From assembly GCA_030019325.1 (NCBI GenBank), contig JASEFB010000003.1, forward strand, positions 1-33,345: a stretch of 33,345 bases of DNA, in the 5' to 3' direction. Under the pieces are notes generated by a model. The model ran no database searches. It had not been told where the DNA came from and saw only the letters and a list, made by a program, of their open reading frames with translations. Within the stretch, counting starts at the first letter, position 1. Each line of letters opens with the position of its first letter. This document shows, piece after piece, positions 8,711-17,123 of this stretch. This DNA is from an archaeon (GTDB taxonomy: Archaea > Halobacteriota > Syntropharchaeia > Alkanophagales > Methanospirareceae). Made by a program: the position numbers and the translations under genes.

Positions 8711-9448
8711 CTACTCTTGTTCTGCCTCTTTTTCTATAAACTCAACGCTCAATGCACATTTATTCTCATTTAAGGATTGTAACAACAGTTGATCCTCTCT
8801 TATTTTCGTGATAATATCGGGATATGAGGAGAGCAACACAAAGAAAAAAGCATCCATTACTCTATTGGTAAACTCCATGCATTTGTAAAACAGTTCTTTG
8901 TTAAAGGCTAAAGTAACACGATAATCTACCTCTCCCTCCTCGATGGTTGGTCTTAGCTCTTCATATGAGCTATGGACGTATTTAGATAAATCAGAATATA
9001 ACACTTTCAATTCATTTTTATGCTCTAAATCAGTTCTATCGATCAATCTTCCTCCTATCAACTTATCTATTTCTTTTATAATCTCTAATTTACATCCTAT
9101 CATTGCCTCTGGATGTTCTCTATCGATGTAATAAGCTTGAAGAGCAGATTCCAAGATGTATCGGAGTTCACGAATGGATTGGTGATAAGCACCAGACAAA
9201 ACACTGAAATGTAGCCAAAAAAGTTGTTTCGTGAGTTCAAAGAATCGAAAGAATAACAGACCGTTATACTTTTCGAATTCTGACAATGAACTCATAAAAG
9301 GCCTGATTAAGTCTATCCAATTGTTATAGTGCTCAACCCACGTGACATAGTCTTTTTCTGGTATCTCCTCTTCAGTCTCTTTGCGTATCTCTCGAGCCAT
9401 CTTTATTAACTGAGCAAAGAGGCTGTCCCGATGTCCTTTTTCTGTCAT
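8711..9448 (-). CDS. hypothetical protein in the island operon, possibly all-helical
   Basis: 245-aa ORF, 23 nt upstream of the radical SAM gene; predominantly helical composition (LRYILESALQAYYIDREH...LYSDLSKYVHSSYEEL). Family not recognised. Confidence 0.7.
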   Translation of the reverse strand: MTEKGHRDSLFAQLIKMAREIRKETEEEIPEKDYVTWVEHYNNWIDLIRPFMSSLSEFEKYNGLLFFRFFELTKQLFWLHFSVLSGAYHQSIRELRYILESALQAYYIDREHPEAMIGCKLEIIKEIDKLIGGRLIDRTDLEHKNELKVLYSDLSKYVHSSYEELRPTIEEGEVDYRVTLAFNKELFYKCMEFTNRVMDAFFFVLLSSYPDIITKIREDQLLLQSLNENKCALSVEFIEKEAEQE

Positions 9449-9487
9449 CTTATAATTCTCCCGCTATTTCAAAGTATATTCTAAGTC

Positions 9488-9871
9488 TCATTTCATCTCC
9501 TTCTGAATTCTTTTAACCAATTCTTTAGCCGCAATCAAGGATTTCTTAACCTCTTCTTTATCAGGTTGAGGAAAAAAGAACGGATAGCGTTCCTCAATAT
9601 AATAGGGATTGATTCGTTGACAGATATCACGGAATTGCTCGAAATTGGTATCAAATTGAACTACTTCGTCCAAAAGTCTTTCTAAATCGTGAACGGGCTT
9701 AAATTTCCAGCCCTTTGATAATAGATATCCTTTCAGGTATTTCTCGATGGCTTGTTGTAAATGGAATGTAGCATCCTCTGTATCGCCGTTCGCAAGCCGT
9801 TTTTCGACCCTTTCCAGATCCTTATCAGCTTTATCAAGCCAATCTTTCCAGTAGCGAGATTCCTTAGCCAT
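9488..9871 (-). CDS. HEPN-domain protein
   Basis: 'DWLDKADKDLERVEKRLANGDTEDATFHLQQAIEKYLKGYLLSKGWKFKPVHDLERLLDEV...INPYYIEERYPF' is a PF05168-type HEPN. ATG at 9871 overlaps the stop of the 1162-aa gene (9864). Confidence 0.85.
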   Translation of the reverse strand: MAKESRYWKDWLDKADKDLERVEKRLANGDTEDATFHLQQAIEKYLKGYLLSKGWKFKPVHDLERLLDEVVQFDTNFEQFRDICQRINPYYIEERYPFFFPQPDKEEVKKSLIAAKELVKRIQKEMK

Positions 9872-12800
9872 ATAGAACTTTACCCCTTGAAATGATTTCC
9901 TGAAGGAATTGATCTCCACTATCAAGCCGGGATTTCAATTCTTGAGACGTAATAACAAAGATATCAACAGCATAGCCTCTTCTAAGAGGTGAAATAATTC
10001 GTGCCGCATTTACTATCCTATCATGAGGTTTTTCGTTGGTCTCCTTAATAACCAAGAGGTCAATGTCGCTGTCTTCATCGGGCAAGCCCCATGCATAAGA
10101 GCCGAATAAAATTATTTTCTCCGGGTTATAACGTTCTTTTAACTTATCAGCGATAAGGCGAATTGTTTCCTCGGTCTTCGCTTCACCACCCAAAATGATC
10201 CATTCCACGCACTTTTTAGCTTCCTCCAGAATTTCAGTAGCCTCTTCTCTCAGTCTTTTAGCAAGTCTGCGCCTGCGTTGGACCTCTTCTGCTATTTCTT
10301 CTTGGATTTCAAAATCGAGTTTTGGTATTAGTATTGAATTAATAACATCCTTTGTTATACCTGTCTGTGCCGCACCTGTTATCCTTCTTTGAATTTGCAT
10401 CTGTCCTGCGGCACCCTGCAAAAATGAGAAAACATAGTAAGGCTCTATGTTATCTTTTACTTGAATTAAGAATATATGCTCATTTATGTTACATTCATCA
10501 TACGGAAAGTCCGGAAGGATAATACCTACTTTTCCCGTGGTAGCTCCATCTTTTACCACAAGGATATCCAGAGGTCTTACAGACGTTTTGCTATATTTTT
10601 TATGAAAATCCAAAGGAACGTACTTTAAATCTTTTGTTTTGATTGTTCCGTCAGCATTGACATGTTCACCCCCTAAACTCGGAACACCATTTTCAATATT
10701 TCTAACCCCTCCTTTTGGTCGTTGGCCACTCATAATTGTGCTTGTTATTTCTTTTAACGATAATATGTCGCTTCTCCCTTCCAATTGTTTAATAAGTTCT
10801 TTAAATCTTGGCAAATAGTAAAAAGGGTCGTGCCTCTTCCCTTCTTTCACATCCTTCAAGGTAACAACAAAGCTCTTCCTCTCCTCTACTTCTGGAATTT
10901 CTATGCCCAGCTTGCCCAAGACATAATCGTTTATCCCCGTAAGTAAATCTTCAGCCTCTTTTAACTTCTCTTTTCTCTGCTTATAGGCTTCTTCCATTAT
11001 TTCCGCAATGCGGTCCTGAATTGGAGATTGTATTATTGGGATTTTTATTTGTCCAACTTCTTCTAAATTGATGTTTGCACGAGCAACTGGTCTTTTAAGG
11101 CGGTCTAATTGAACTTGACCAAACTTACTTCTCAAAAAATGAAGTACATAATAGGGATTAACTATCTCCTCTTTTAGTCTAGCACAAGCAATTGCCTGAT
11201 TAATATTGGCTTCTATTTCATCGCTAAAAATAGAAACTTTTCCTATGGTTGCTCCGACTATTGCAATTAATAAGTCATTTTTCCTGAGTTTTGACCTTTT
11301 TAATGCTTTATCGTGGATTTCTCTTTTAATAAATAGCACATCATCATAGTTTATGATATTTTCATCGGTTAGATCTCCACTTCTTATGAATGGGATACCC
11401 CTGTCCTTTCCAACATAAGCATCTCCTTTTGCTAAAGGTGTTGCTCCACTATTAATTGAAGCCGAAATTTCCTTTAATGTTTTTAACTTGCATTTCCTTT
11501 CTATTTCACTTATAATAGATAAATAAACAGGTTTATAGTAGCGTGGGTCAAACCTGTCCTCTAACTCACTTTGTCTCACCACAAAAGCAATTGGAGAATT
11601 ACTAAAATTTCTCTCACCTTCCTTAAAACCCTCCCAATCTTCCAAAATCTTTGGAAAATCGTTCTCGTCAGATCGCCCAGTTGCATCGTATCCTACATGC
11701 TCAGCAATAGCCATAAAAATAGGGTAATCGCCCATTTCTTCACCTTCTCTCTTCTTCTGCAGGAACACCAAAGACGCCTTCACGCCAGAACCACTTGGAA
11801 CAAAAGTTTGTTGCGGTAGAGAAATAACAGCTAAAATTCTCGCTCTTTTATCAATGAAATCACGAACATATTGCAGTGAGGAGTTAGTTAAAATCCCATC
11901 AGGGAGAACAATTCCCATCTTCCCCCCGGGGCGCAAAAAATCCAAGCATCGCTCGATGAACAAAATCTCGGTCTTTTGCGTTTTCCTCTTCTTGTATTTC
12001 GAACCGAGTTCATAAATCTTCAAAATCTTCTCGTCTTTTGCCACCGCGCCAAAAGGGGGATTCGTGAACACTAAATCGTATTTCTTTGGTTGAATCTCAT
12101 GTCTTCCAAACGTATCATACGCTTGCAGTGCATCGGCACATGTAATATTTGTGTGCCCATCATGATGAATTACCATATCCATCATAGCAATTCTCGCTAT
12201 GCGATCGTTAATCTCGATTCCATAGATGTGCCGGATTGCAAAATCTCTCGCTGCTTCGCTGTCTTTGCCATACTCCTCCCTAACTTTCTTCAAAGAGTAG
12301 AGCAGGAATCCACCGGAGCCACACGCTGGATCCATGATATAATCCTCGGCATCTGGCTCCAACATTTCTACCATGAAATCCACTATCTGACGCGGTGTAA
12401 AATATTGACCTGCGGAACCTCTGAAATACCGGTCCAAGAATTTCTCAAACGCTCTTCCTTTCGCATCCAAATCCGTCTTCGATAGCGAAATATCCTGCAA
12501 AATCTCTACTATCTTGTAAATCCTTTCGTCAGATAGCTCTATTAATTCTCTGAAAACGCCGGGCTCTCCTCTTTGTGCTCTCCCATATATCTCCTTAACT
12601 CTTCTCGCTACCTCAAAATCAGTTTCATTCGTTCCTATTTGAAACTTATAAAATTCTCCTTCCCTTGTAAATCGTTCATCATGAATCTTAGCAAACATTA
12701 GCTTACTCATCTCATCGAAAGAAACGGCAGGGTCTCGTTTACCACCTTCCCAAATCTCATCATGACACCTCTGGAATTTATTGTGCAGTTCATTAAGGCT

Positions 12801-13352
12801 CGCCTCTTTGAGGTCGAAAAACACGCCGCCTCCCTTTTTATACCTGTATTTCGGTAATTTTCCATAGGCTACAGGTATTTGTGGAACTCTTTTGCTCTCC
12901 AAAGTTTGTAAAGAGGGGTTTTCTTCGACATCATAAGCCATTTCCTCCTCTCCACAAACCACAAATAAATATTTCGCACCTAACAAGTTTGCGTTCCCTA
13001 AACCCTCCTTTTTACCTGTTTCAATTTCATTCCCCGAAGAGGTTGCTTTTGTTTCAACAACGATGAAGACCTTCTCATGTTCATCATCTTCATAAACCAC
13101 CACATCAGCAGGATAAGGTGGCGCTCTACTGGGTGGATAAACTTCCGTGTCTATCCTACTCGCTGGATATTTGTATTTTTCAATGAGCTCGACATAAACT
13201 CTTGCCCTAACTGGCTCCTCAGGGTCGGTAAATTGATATGTCTTCTTCTCCTTCGTGCCTTCGTAAGTTATTCTCCCGTCTCGTATCGTTATGAGCTTCT
13301 TTTCTTCGCCTGCTGCTAATATATCTTCTGTGGTTTTGAATTCTCTTGGCAT
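9864..13352 (-). CDS. fused restriction-modification protein: HsdR_N-like nuclease + N6 DNA methyltransferase + HsdS (2 TRDs) + C-terminal MNT nucleotidyltransferase
   Basis: One continuous 1162-aa frame. Nuclease-like 'YPADVVVYEDDEHEKVFIVVETKA' (D...ExK); MTase motif I 'DPACGSGGFLL' and motif IV 'FTNPPFG'; two S-type TRDs ('LKTLKEISASINSGATPLAKGDAYVGKDRGIPFIRSGDL...', 'ILSLKEITSTIMSGQRPKGGVRNIENGVPSLGGEHV...'); last ~108 aa 'LIADKLKERYNPEKIILFGSYAWGLPDEDSDIDLLVIKE...YAVDIFVIT' is an MNT with intact GSx(n)DxD and a third Asp. Confidence 0.92.
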   Translation of the reverse strand: MPREFKTTEDILAAGEEKKLITIRDGRITYEGTKEKKTYQFTDPEEPVRARVYVELIEKYKYPASRIDTEVYPPSRAPPYPADVVVYEDDEHEKVFIVVETKATSSGNEIETGKKEGLGNANLLGAKYLFVVCGEEEMAYDVEENPSLQTLESKRVPQIPVAYGKLPKYRYKKGGGVFFDLKEASLNELHNKFQRCHDEIWEGGKRDPAVSFDEMSKLMFAKIHDERFTREGEFYKFQIGTNETDFEVARRVKEIYGRAQRGEPGVFRELIELSDERIYKIVEILQDISLSKTDLDAKGRAFEKFLDRYFRGSAGQYFTPRQIVDFMVEMLEPDAEDYIMDPACGSGGFLLYSLKKVREEYGKDSEAARDFAIRHIYGIEINDRIARIAMMDMVIHHDGHTNITCADALQAYDTFGRHEIQPKKYDLVFTNPPFGAVAKDEKILKIYELGSKYKKRKTQKTEILFIERCLDFLRPGGKMGIVLPDGILTNSSLQYVRDFIDKRARILAVISLPQQTFVPSGSGVKASLVFLQKKREGEEMGDYPIFMAIAEHVGYDATGRSDENDFPKILEDWEGFKEGERNFSNSPIAFVVRQSELEDRFDPRYYKPVYLSIISEIERKCKLKTLKEISASINSGATPLAKGDAYVGKDRGIPFIRSGDLTDENIINYDDVLFIKREIHDKALKRSKLRKNDLLIAIVGATIGKVSIFSDEIEANINQAIACARLKEEIVNPYYVLHFLRSKFGQVQLDRLKRPVARANINLEEVGQIKIPIIQSPIQDRIAEIMEEAYKQRKEKLKEAEDLLTGINDYVLGKLGIEIPEVEERKSFVVTLKDVKEGKRHDPFYYLPRFKELIKQLEGRSDILSLKEITSTIMSGQRPKGGVRNIENGVPSLGGEHVNADGTIKTKDLKYVPLDFHKKYSKTSVRPLDILVVKDGATTGKVGIILPDFPYDECNINEHIFLIQVKDNIEPYYVFSFLQGAAGQMQIQRRITGAAQTGITKDVINSILIPKLDFEIQEEIAEEVQRRRRLAKRLREEATEILEEAKKCVEWIILGGEAKTEETIRLIADKLKERYNPEKIILFGSYAWGLPDEDSDIDLLVIKETNEKPHDRIVNAARIISPLRRGYAVDIFVITSQELKSRLDSGDQFLQEIISRGKVLYG
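9867..10190 (-). other. MNT nucleotidyltransferase domain fused to the C-terminus of the R-M protein
   Basis: Residues ~1055-1162 of the 1162-aa ORF, beginning right after an HsdS-like C-terminus ('ATEILEEAKKCVEWIILGG'). Confidence 0.85.
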
Positions 13353-13353
13353 T

Positions 13354-14367
13354 TCACCCCTCCTTCATCAACCCTTCATCTACAAAACTCGTATAACCAT
13401 CGCCACCTATAATGATATGATCTAAGACCCTTATCCCTACTAAATCGCATGCTTGAACCAAGCGATTGGTAATCTCAATATCCTCCTCACTTGGCTTTGG
13501 CTCCCCGCTTGGATGATTATGCACGAAGATTACCGCCGCAGCAGAATCCTTTATTGCCTCCTTTATCACTTCTCGTGGATGCACGACACTTGCTGTTAAG
13601 CTTCCTTCTGAAATTGTTATATCGTTAATTATTTTATTTCTTCCGTCCAACAGCATGACTTTGAATACCTCTTTCTTTAAATCTCTTAGATAAGGTTTGT
13701 AATAATTGACTACATCGTCAACCGATTTAATCTTCCTTCCTATTTTGGTCTTCTCCCTCAAAAAGCGTTTGCCTATCTCCAAAGCTGCTTTTATCTGCGC
13801 TGCTTTTGCCATGCCAATCCCTTCAACCGAGCATAACTCCGAGAAGCTCGCAGAGTCCAAGTTCCTGAAATTGCCAAAACAGTCCATCAAATTTCTGGCT
13901 AAATCCTCTGCGCTTATCCGTTTAACACCATCTCCGGTTCGTAAGATAATCGCTAAAAGTTTAGCAGGTGAAAGATTCTCTGCACCATGCTTCATCAACA
14001 TCTCTCTCGGCCTTTCTTCCTCAGGCCAATCTTTTATTGTCGGTTTGTATTCCCTCTTCTTGCTTAGCTCTTCTTTAACCCTTTCCCTAAGTAATCTGCA
14101 ATCTTCTTCTGTTTGCAAGCCCAGTTTTTCAATAGCACCATTCTTTATTATTCTCTCAAAATCCGTATTCTCGTCCTCTGCCTTTTTCAATCTCCTAAAA
14201 AAGATTTTCCCTGTTTTGCTACAGTAAGGATACGCTTTGTTTCTTATTAAGAACCCAACCAATTCTTCTCTTGTTTGCATTTGCAATACGGGCAGGTGAT
14301 TCTCTTGTTCCTTTACACATCGCCCTTCCTGAAGCGTGTCCCTTATTTTTATCTTATATTCACCCAT
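13354..14367 (-). CDS. radC: RadC-family JAB/MPN protein with an N-terminal extension
   Basis: 'DWPEEERPREMLMKHGAENLSPAKLLAIILRTG', 'VIFVHNHPSGEPKPSEEDIEITNRL', 'VLDHIIIGGDGYTSF'. Stop is 1 nt from the ATG of the R-M gene. Extra ~110-aa N-terminus. Confidence 0.9.
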   Translation of the reverse strand: MGEYKIKIRDTLQEGRCVKEQENHLPVLQMQTREELVGFLIRNKAYPYCSKTGKIFFRRLKKAEDENTDFERIIKNGAIEKLGLQTEEDCRLLRERVKEELSKKREYKPTIKDWPEEERPREMLMKHGAENLSPAKLLAIILRTGDGVKRISAEDLARNLMDCFGNFRNLDSASFSELCSVEGIGMAKAAQIKAALEIGKRFLREKTKIGRKIKSVDDVVNYYKPYLRDLKKEVFKVMLLDGRNKIINDITISEGSLTASVVHPREVIKEAIKDSAAAVIFVHNHPSGEPKPSEEDIEITNRLVQACDLVGIRVLDHIIIGGDGYTSFVDEGLMKEG

Positions 14368-14384
14368 TTATACTTTTGGAAGCA

Positions 14385-14405
14385 TTAATGATTTTATATA
14401 CACTC
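14385..14405 (-). promoter_or_regulatory. putative archaeal TATA box for the radC-led operon
   Basis: Reverse strand reads ...ttgagtGTATATAAAATcatt..., about 25 nt upstream of the radC ATG, implying a leaderless or near-leaderless transcript. Confidence 0.45.
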
Positions 14406-14451
14406 AATTTTTTAAAATAGAACTTAATCCTTAAAATAAGGAGGTATGGAA

Positions 14452-14790
14452 ATGATCGACGCTTATGACTTCGGTAGGATTATTGTGGATGGAAAAGCAT
14501 ATACCGGTGATGTAATTATATTCCCCGATGGGGTTAAGGCTAACTGGTGGAGAAAAGAAGGGCATGCGCTCCACAAAGAGGATATTGAATCCGTTGTCAA
14601 AGAGAAGCCTGAGGTGCTCATTGTCGGTACAGGAAAATACGGGATACTGAAAGTATCAGCCCAAACGAGGGAATATATCGAGTCACAAGGAATAGCGTTA
14701 ATCATCGAGCCAACAGATAAGGCGTGCAAAGTATATAATGAAATTTCACGAGATAAAAAAGCCGTGGCTGCACTCCACTTGACCTGTTAA
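14452..14790 (+). CDS. Mth938-like domain protein (DUF498 family)
   Basis: 'FGRIIVDGKAYTGDVIIFPDGVKANWWRKEGHALHKEDIESVVKEKPEVLIVGTGKYGILKVS'. SD ggaggt at 14440-14445 supports ATG 14452. Confidence 0.85.
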   Translation: MIDAYDFGRIIVDGKAYTGDVIIFPDGVKANWWRKEGHALHKEDIESVVKEKPEVLIVGTGKYGILKVSAQTREYIESQGIALIIEPTDKACKVYNEISRDKKAVAALHLTC

Positions 14791-14796
14791 TACACT

Positions 14797-14847
14797 TTCT
14801 TTCTAAAGAAAGAACCTGTGCTAAGAAAGTACTTTCTAAAGAAAGAA
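14797..14847. repeat. cluster of overlapping palindromes and a 15-bp direct repeat
   Basis: TTCTTTCT-AA-AGAAAGAA (14797-14814), AGAAAGT-ACTTTCT (14824-14837), CTTTCT-AA-AGAAAG (14832-14845). Direct repeat TTTCTAAAGAAAGAA at 14800 and 14833. Confidence 0.8.
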
Positions 14848-15318
14848 GCCGTTACAGGGCTTGCGGAGTCCTTCACCTCTGAAATCAGTTTTGGCGAAAA
14901 GGTTGATGTTGGAGATGGATTTATAATTCTTCAGAATAAAATTTTAGTAGAGATGACCGAGGTTGAATTCAAGGGAATAAAGAAGATTGTAATCTTAGAA
15001 GAAGTGAAATATTCATCAGAGGAAGAATTTTATAAAGCAGTTATCCAGGAGGTCTCACCTGATTTCCCGGTAATAGTCCTATGGGCTGAAGGTGTTATCT
15101 TTAAACACACTCCTATGCTTCCAGATTTGGAGGAATTCGCTAAGAGATACGCAGATGAAGGAGTCGTTTACTGGGCTAATGTACTGTATGCAAAGAAGGA
15201 AGAGTATGAAGAGGAGAAAGAGATCGAGATGCATACAATAAAGATAATTAAAGCACCCGCCCCTGCACTTGTTGATGCAGCAAAAGCATTAAGAAAGAGA
15301 TTGGAAGAAATCAGATAG
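14818..15318 (+). CDS. hypothetical protein
   Basis: 166-aa ORF with GTG start; the start region overlaps the palindrome cluster. Confidence 0.6.
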   Translation: MLRKYFLKKEAVTGLAESFTSEISFGEKVDVGDGFIILQNKILVEMTEVEFKGIKKIVILEEVKYSSEEEFYKAVIQEVSPDFPVIVLWAEGVIFKHTPMLPDLEEFAKRYADEGVVYWANVLYAKKEEYEEEKEIEMHTIKIIKAPAPALVDAAKALRKRLEEIR

Positions 15319-15450
15319 ATAACAAATAATCCAAAGGAGCTTTCGATCATGATTCCTTCGGAGTCGGAAAAAATCCTGGCAGTATCACGTTCTCCAAGTG
15401 CTACTCACTCACAGTTAGCAAGAGGGTCGTGTTCTTCCCGTTCTCTTTTT

Positions 15451-15738
15451 TTATTTCTTCAAGCTCTCTAAGTACCGATCTATGTGAATCGCAGGTAGTG
15501 TCTGTACATTCATTAAGCCTTCAGCAGTCATTTCAATAGCTAATCTCATAACGAGTTCGTCACTTTCCGCTTTCAATAGGTTCACGAAATCAAAAGGACC
15601 GAAAACAGCGTACTGGCTTACTATATTTACACCCATCCTCTCCATTTCTTCATTTACTTCTTTTATCTTCTCTGGCTTGTCTCTAATTACTTTTCTACCT
15701 TTTTCCGTAAGTGTTACCAACATTACGTATACACCCAT
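15451..15738 (-). CDS. GYD-domain protein
   Basis: 'MLVTLTEKGRKVIRDKPEKIKEVNEEMERMGVNIVSQYAVFGPFDFVNLLKAESDELVMRLAIEMTAEGLMNVQTLPAI'. Confidence 0.85.
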   Translation of the reverse strand: MGVYVMLVTLTEKGRKVIRDKPEKIKEVNEEMERMGVNIVSQYAVFGPFDFVNLLKAESDELVMRLAIEMTAEGLMNVQTLPAIHIDRYLESLKK

Positions 15739-15744
15739 TCTTAT

Positions 15745-15948
15745 TCACCACCTCAAAGCACATAGGCCTTGCTCAGACTTAAAACTTGTGCAAAAATTTT
15801 TATTTTTTACATCCCACGGCATGGGATCGAAAAACCGGGAGATATGTAAAAAAAAGACACCAGTGATGGCTAGGACCCTCAGCCAGTCTATATCGTGACG
15901 TCTTTCTGGCTTGCTCTCGCCCAAGGTCACCCCCGGTTTCGGGTACAT
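15745..15948 (-). pseudogene. 5' remnant of an acyltransferase-3 family membrane protein
   Basis: 'RRHDIDWLRVLAITGVFFLHISRFFDPMPWDVKN' is the typical N-terminus of this family; the frame ends soon after and no downstream remainder is present. Confidence 0.6.
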
Positions 15949-15980
15949 CTCAGGTAGATTTTATTGAGATGCTGCCAGTT

Positions 15981-16139
15981 TTACTTCTTCTCTTTAAATC
16001 CATGTAGTAGCGTTAATAACCCCAGTATGGCCATGATTCCTCCGCCAAAGAACTTAGCTGCAGGACCGGTCACATATACAAAGATATATATCGCTACAAT
16101 CAAGAATACTGCTCCTAAGAAGACTTTTCCAGTATCCAT
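15981..16139 (-). CDS. small membrane protein, 52 aa (absent from the supplied ORF track)
   Basis: MDTGKVFLGAVFLIVAIYIFVYVTGPAAKFFGGGIMAILGLLTLLHGFKEKK*; two hydrophobic stretches. Upstream reverse-strand 'gatgaggtgaaaaaaATG' provides an RBS. Confidence 0.6.
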   Translation of the reverse strand: MDTGKVFLGAVFLIVAIYIFVYVTGPAAKFFGGGIMAILGLLTLLHGFKEKK

Positions 16140-16340
16140 TTTTTTCACCTCATCTTTAACTTAAACATATGGCTACATATGCATGTAAAGGTTTCCTTCT
16201 TTGGGGCTTCATCCCGAAAGTCAATATAGATCGAGGGACATTAGGCATCTTATCCTCGGCGGTGATAAACTATATCTTATTTAAAGAGCATATACACTAA
16301 TGGAGGATTTTGGGAGTTCCTTGCTGCTGCCAGTATGGAA

Positions 16341-17123
16341 TTACTGGCAGTTCACCCAAAAGGGGATTCCCAAATCCTTTGCCCTTTCAATATAGAGCAC
16401 TCTTTTGATATTATACGCCAATACTTTTATTGCGAGTTCTCTCCGCTTTAGCCAACCTTTTATGCTCCTAACATTAGGCCCCCAACACCTTTTGAGGCTT
16501 GAGAACACAGCCTCTACAATGCTTCTTATGTGATACTCGTCCATCCATTCATCCGGATTGTCAGTATATGCCTTGAATGATATTTGCCACGCCGGATATC
16601 CTCTCGCCTTACCCGTAGCATTTGCCTTGAAACAGAGAAATGGCTTGCCCTTTTTGTCTGCCACCGCCTGGCAGTTGGCCCTGGAGGAATACGCCTTATC
16701 TCCAGCAGCCTTGCCGATACGGGGTAAATCTTTGATCAGCCATTTGAATTCTTTGGAATCAGAACCTTTCCAATCCGTTATCGTGAAATGCAGAATTATC
16801 CCCGTATCAACGTCAATGACGATATGGAGTTTGATATAATCTTTTTTCGTAGATTTGCGTTTTATTCTGATGTCAAGCCATTTACTGCTTGTTTTAAGGC
16901 TGAATCCAGAGCTATCCACTGCGACGTCCACCCCTCTTCGCCTCATTTGAAAGGTAACGAGCCTTGAAATCAGTCGAATATACGATGTAGGCATTTTCAG
17001 CATTCCTCGTGCTATAACACTATGCCCTGGCAGTTGTTCGAGATGTAGATGTTGCGCTACGAAGGTGTTGGTTTTGAAGTATGCTTCTATGCCATCGTAT
17101 GATCGGCTAAGGAATATCTTCAT
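16341..17123 (-). CDS. DDE transposase, C-terminal/catalytic part
   Basis: 'VDVAVDSSGFSLKTSSKWLDIR...KLHIVIDVDTGIILHFTITDWKGSDSKEFKWLI...AAGDKAYSSRANCQAVADKKGKPFLCFKANA...IRSIVEAVFSSLKR'. Frame stays open upstream of the annotated ATG (HAGVAVCLFMKIFLSRSYDG). Confidence 0.85.
   Translation of the reverse strand: MKIFLSRSYDGIEAYFKTNTFVAQHLHLEQLPGHSVIARGMLKMPTSYIRLISRLVTFQMRRRGVDVAVDSSGFSLKTSSKWLDIRIKRKSTKKDYIKLHIVIDVDTGIILHFTITDWKGSDSKEFKWLIKDLPRIGKAAGDKAYSSRANCQAVADKKGKPFLCFKANATGKARGYPAWQISFKAYTDNPDEWMDEYHIRSIVEAVFSSLKRCWGPNVRSIKGWLKRRELAIKVLAYNIKRVLYIERAKDLGIPFWVNCQ

Noticed and set aside
13706-14227. 173-aa plus-strand ORF
   Set aside because: Antisense to radC; Ser/Leu-rich shadow frame.
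15964-16164. 66-aa plus-strand ORF from the track
   Set aside because: The opposite strand encodes a more convincing 52-aa membrane protein with an RBS.
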